DNA from: Cerioporus squamosus | Taxonomy: Eukaryota > Basidiomycota > Agaricomycetes > Polyporales > Polyporaceae | Length of the DNA stretch: 61,922 nucleotides | Direction: 5' to 3' | NCBI GenBank assembly: GCA_022592435.1 | Contig: JABYQS010000194.1 | Coordinates: forward strand, 1 to 61,922 | In this document: positions 58,850-61,922 of the stretch, one piece after another | Layout of the letters: each line of letters begins with the position of its first letter | Position numbering within the stretch: the stretch's first letter is position 1 | Translations under genes and position numbers: made by a program | Notes under the pieces: generated by a model | What the model saw: the letters and a program-made list of their open reading frames with translations, nothing else | Database searches by the model: none | Told to the model about the DNA's origin: nothing

Positions 58850-60240
58850 TGATAGGTATTTCTGTAACCCAGTAAGGGTTAGGCTGAGGTAAGGGTGACC
58901 CTTATCTGGCTCAATGTATGTTGTGAGCGGTCGGGCTGCTGGAGAGCATAGATCATGGAAGCGGAGGGGATGTAGGCATGACTAGTGACCGAGCGGACAA
59001 CCACTCGCAACAGGGAATGAGCGGACGACCGCTTGCAATAGGTATCGAGCGGTCGACCGCTCGCAACAGGAAATGAGTGGCCATATACTCGCTGTGATCC
59101 ACCAGCGGTAGAACCACCGTAGCAGCCCAAGTTGCCTTCTGAGCGGTCGACCGCTCAGAAGGGGTGTAGGAGAGTGTTCTACACTAATATCCTGAGCCAC
59201 AGAAGTTGTTCATGCAGTCAGAAAACTCGGGATGTACATTTCGAGCGGTCGACCGCTCTGTGGCATTGATAGGTATTTCTGTAACCCAGTAAGGGTTAGG
59301 CTGAGGTAAGGGTGACCCATATGCGGCTCAATGTACGTTGGGAGCGGTCGGGCTGCTGGAGAGCATAGATTGTGGAAGCGGAGGGGATGTAGGCATGACT
59401 AGTGACCGAGCGGACGACCGCTCGTGACAGGGAATGAGCGGACGACTGCTTGCAATAGGTCGCGAGCGGACGACCGCTCGCGACAGGAAATGAGCCGTCG
59501 ACCGCTCACAATAGGTATCGAGCGGACGACCGCTCGCGACAGGAAATGAGCCGTCGATCGCTCACAATAGGTCGCGAGCGGACGACCGCTCGCAACAGGA
59601 AATGAGTGGCCACCGTAGCAGCCCAAGTTGCCTTCTGAGCGGTCGACCGCTCAGAAGGGGTGTAGGAGAGTGTTCTACACTAATTTCCTTGGCCACAGAA
59701 GGTGTTCACGCAGTCAAAAAAATCTGGATGTACATCTCGAGCGGTCGACCGCTCTGCGGCATCGCACCCGTCATTGATAGATACTTTTGTGGCCGATTAA
59801 GGCTTAGGCGGAGGTAAGGAACAATATATACCGCTTCTAACATTCTGCGGGCGGCCGGCCGCTCACAATAGTAGACGGGGGGCCGACCAATCGCTTTGTT
59901 ATATTGATAGGTATTTCTGTAACCCAGTAAGGGTTAGGCTGAGGTAAGGGTGACCCTTATCCGGCTCAATGTACGTTGGGAGCAGTCGGGCTGCTGGAGA
60001 GCATAGATTGTGGAAGCGGAGGGGATGTAGGCATGAGTAGTGAACGAGCGGACGACCGCTCACAATAGGTATTGAGCGGTCGACCGCTCGCAACAGGGAA
60101 TGAGCAGTCATCCACTCACAATACGTATCGAGCGGTCAACCGCTCGCAACAGGAAATGAGCGGCCATATACTCGCTGTGATCCACCAGCGGTAGAACCAC
60201 CGTAGCAGCCCAAGTCGCCTTCTGAGCGGTCGACCGCTCA
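58850..60240. repeat. Subtelomeric higher-order repeat, three diverged copies
   Basis: A block starting ttgataggtatttctg and containing aacccagtaagggttaggct recurs at 58851, 59268 and 59905. Each copy continues with a conserved agcatagat(c/t)(a/g)tggaagcgg stretch, a run of 28-bp palindromic monomers, then (except for a shortened second copy) accagcggtagaaccaccg and ccttctgagcggtcgaccgc. A partial fourth block begins near 59773. No gene lies here. The left copy supplies the sequence just upstream of the large gene. Confidence 0.85.
59404..59600. repeat. 56-bp palindromic minisatellite
   Basis: Alternating 28-bp monomers of gagcggacgaccgctc plus gcgacaggaaat, and gagc(c/g)gtcgaccgctc plus acaataggt(atc), make a 56-bp unit. 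Shorter runs of the same monomers are at 58985-59080 and 60045-60160. Confidence 0.8.
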
Positions 60241-61790
60241 AAACAAGTGTAGGAGAGTGTTCTACACTAATTTGCATGGCCAGAGAGGGTGTTCAGGCGG
60301 TGAACAAGCTCTGGATGTTTGCTGTGAGCGGTCGACCGCTGTGCGGCATTGTTCCAGTGATTATGGGCACTGCAGTGGCCAAAGTACTGTTCAGAGCGGT
60401 CGACCGCTCAGAGAGGGTGTATGGGACTGTTCTACACTAATTTCATTGCCCACAGAAGGTGTTCAGGGGGGTGAACAAGGCCTGGAGGTCCATTTCGAGC
60501 GGTCGACCGCTGTGCGGCATTGCTTCAGTGATTATGGGCACTGTAGTGGCCAAAGTACTGTTCCGAGCGGTCGACCGCTCAGAGAGGGTGTATGGGACTG
60601 TTCCACACTAATTTTCGTGGCCACAGAAGGTGTTCATGCAGTCAAAAAACTCAGGATGTACATTTCGAGCGGTCGACCGCTGTGCGGCATTGCTTCAGTG
60701 ATTATGGGCACTGTAGTGGCCAAAGTACTGTTCCGAGCGGTCGACCGCTCAGAGAGGGTGTATGGGACTGTTCCACACTAATTTTCGTGGCCACAGAAGG
60801 TGTTCATGCAGTCAAAAAACTCAGGATGTACATTTCGAGCGGTCGACCGCTCTGCGGCATTGTTTCAGTGATTATGGGCACTGTAACGGCCAAAGTACTG
60901 TTCAGAGCGGTCGACCGCTCAGAGAGGGTGTATGGGACTGTTCTACACTAATTTCATTGCCCACAGAAGGTGTTCAGGGGGGTGAACAAGGCCTGGAGGT
61001 CCATTTCGAGCGGTCGACCGCTGTGCGGCATTGCTTCAGTGATTATGGGCACTGTAGTGGCCAAAGTACTGTTCCGAGCGGTCGACCGCTCAGAGAGGGT
61101 GTATGGGACTGTTCCACACTAATTTTCGTGGCCACAGAAGGTGTTCATGCAGTCAAAAAACTCAGGATGTACATTTCGAGCGGTCGACCGCTCTGCGGCA
61201 TTGTTTCAGTGATTATGGGCACTGTAGCGGCCAAAGTACTGTTCCGAGCGGTCGACCGCTCAGAGAGGGTGTATGGGACTGTTCCACACTACTTTAATCG
61301 GCCAGAGAGGGTGTTCAGGCAGTGAACAAGCTCTGGATGTTCACGGCGAGCAGTCGACCGCTCTGCGGCATTGTTTCAGTGATTATGGGCACTGTAGCGG
61401 CCAAAGTACTGTTCCGAGCGGTCGACCGCTCAGAGAGGGTGTATGGGACTGTTCCACACTACTTTAATCGGCCAGAGAGGGTGTTCAGGCAGTGAACAAG
61501 CTCTGGATGTTCACGGCGAGCAGTCGACCGCTCTGCGGCATTGTTTCAGTGATTATGGGCACTGTAACGGCCAAAGTACTGTTCCGAGCGGTCGACCGCT
61601 CAGAGAGGGTGTATGGGACTGTTCCACACTAATTTAATCGGCCAGAGAGGGTGTTCAGGCAGTGAACAAGCTCTGGATGTTCACGGCGAGCGGTCGACCG
61701 CTCTGCGGCATTGCTTCAGTGATTATGGGCACTGTAGCAGTCCAAGTGCTGTTCAGAGTGGCGACCACTCACAGCAGAGGTACTGAAGCT
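60241..61790. repeat. 170-bp subtelomeric satellite
   Basis: About nine tandem units with a period of 170-171 bp: the tatgggactgttc anchor recurs near 60420, 60590, 60761, 60931, 61101, 61272, 61442 and 61612. Each unit contains two palindromes, gagcggtcgaccgctc and a near copy ending gctctg or gctgtg, spaced 103 and 68 bp apart. Neighbouring units are over 90% identical by eye, and two sub-types alternate (those with aaggcctggaggtcc and those with aaaactcaggatg). Confidence 0.95.
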
Positions 61791-61810
61791 GCCTACAAGT
61801 ATGAATTCAC

Positions 61811-61922
61811 TTAGGGTTAGGGTTAGGGTTAGGGTTAGGGTTAGGGTTAGGGTTAGGGTTAGGGTTAGGGTTAGGGTTAGGGTTAGGGTTAGGGTTAGGG
61901 TTAGGGTTAGGGTTAGGGTTAG
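61811..61922 (+). repeat. Telomere, TTAGGG repeats
   Basis: 112 bp of perfect TTAGGG, 18 full units plus TTAG, running to the end of the window. The orientation is as expected for a right chromosome end. The preceding sequence (agtatgaattcac) is unique, so the junction is sharp. Confidence 0.99.

Noticed and set aside
60257..61637. Series of open frames of 64-187 aa repeating every 170 bp
   Set aside because: They repeat because the satellite repeats (period 170, not a multiple of three); the composition is that of the satellite and no start context or conserved protein is visible.
58985..61700. CRISPR-like array
   Set aside because: Regular palindromes are present, but the intervening sequences are themselves repeated, and the setting is eukaryotic subtelomeric DNA.

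Overview
This is the right end of a eukaryotic chromosome. The last 112 bases are an uninterrupted TTAGGG telomere, G-rich strand toward the window end. Genes have short (about 50-70 nt) GT-AG introns with CTRAC/CTAAC-like branch sites. GC content is high in the left two thirds. Ty3/gypsy and Ty1/copia remnants, an F-box gene and a Ser/Thr-rich single-pass membrane protein are also present. All of this fits a filamentous basidiomycete, most likely an Agaricomycete. I cannot name the species.

Bases 1 to about 40,710 are a tandem array of four direct copies (U1-U4) of a unit of about 10.3 kb; the left edge is open, so the array may continue. Each unit carries a head-to-head pair: DBR1 (lariat debranching enzyme, minus strand, 8 exons, 447 aa in U1) and RPF2 (Brix-family ribosome assembly factor, plus strand, 4 exons, 352-356 aa). 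About 270 bp separates their start codons. Each unit also has a frameshifted, unrecognised ORF about 3 kb beyond the DBR1 3' end, plus several kb of exon-like but unassignable sequence. The copies are mosaics of one another, which points to gene conversion. The U1 copy of RPF2 is broken. U4 carries an extra 0.68 kb made of repeated exon-like modules.

From 40.7 to 43.4 kb is a membrane protein gene whose 5' end lies at the edge of the array. From 44.6 to 50.5 kb are two truncated retrotransposons, both on the minus strand: the 3' part of a Ty3/gypsy element (LTR, accessory ORF, integrase with chromodomain) and the 3' part of a Ty1/copia element. The copia reverse transcriptase is split by a 721-bp solo LTR with a perfect 5-bp target duplication. 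From 50.5 to 52.5 kb is gene-free sequence with degenerate repeats of about 150 bp.

From 52.6 to 58.85 kb are two convergent genes with stop codons about 40 bp apart: an F-box protein (578 aa) and a large protein of unknown family (about 1,405 aa, two exons). The start codon of the large gene lies exactly at the edge of the subtelomeric repeats. From 58.85 to 61.8 kb are repeats built around a 16-bp palindrome containing CGG-TCGA-CCG, ending in a 170-bp satellite and then the telomere.

No rRNA, tRNA or CRISPR feature could be supported.
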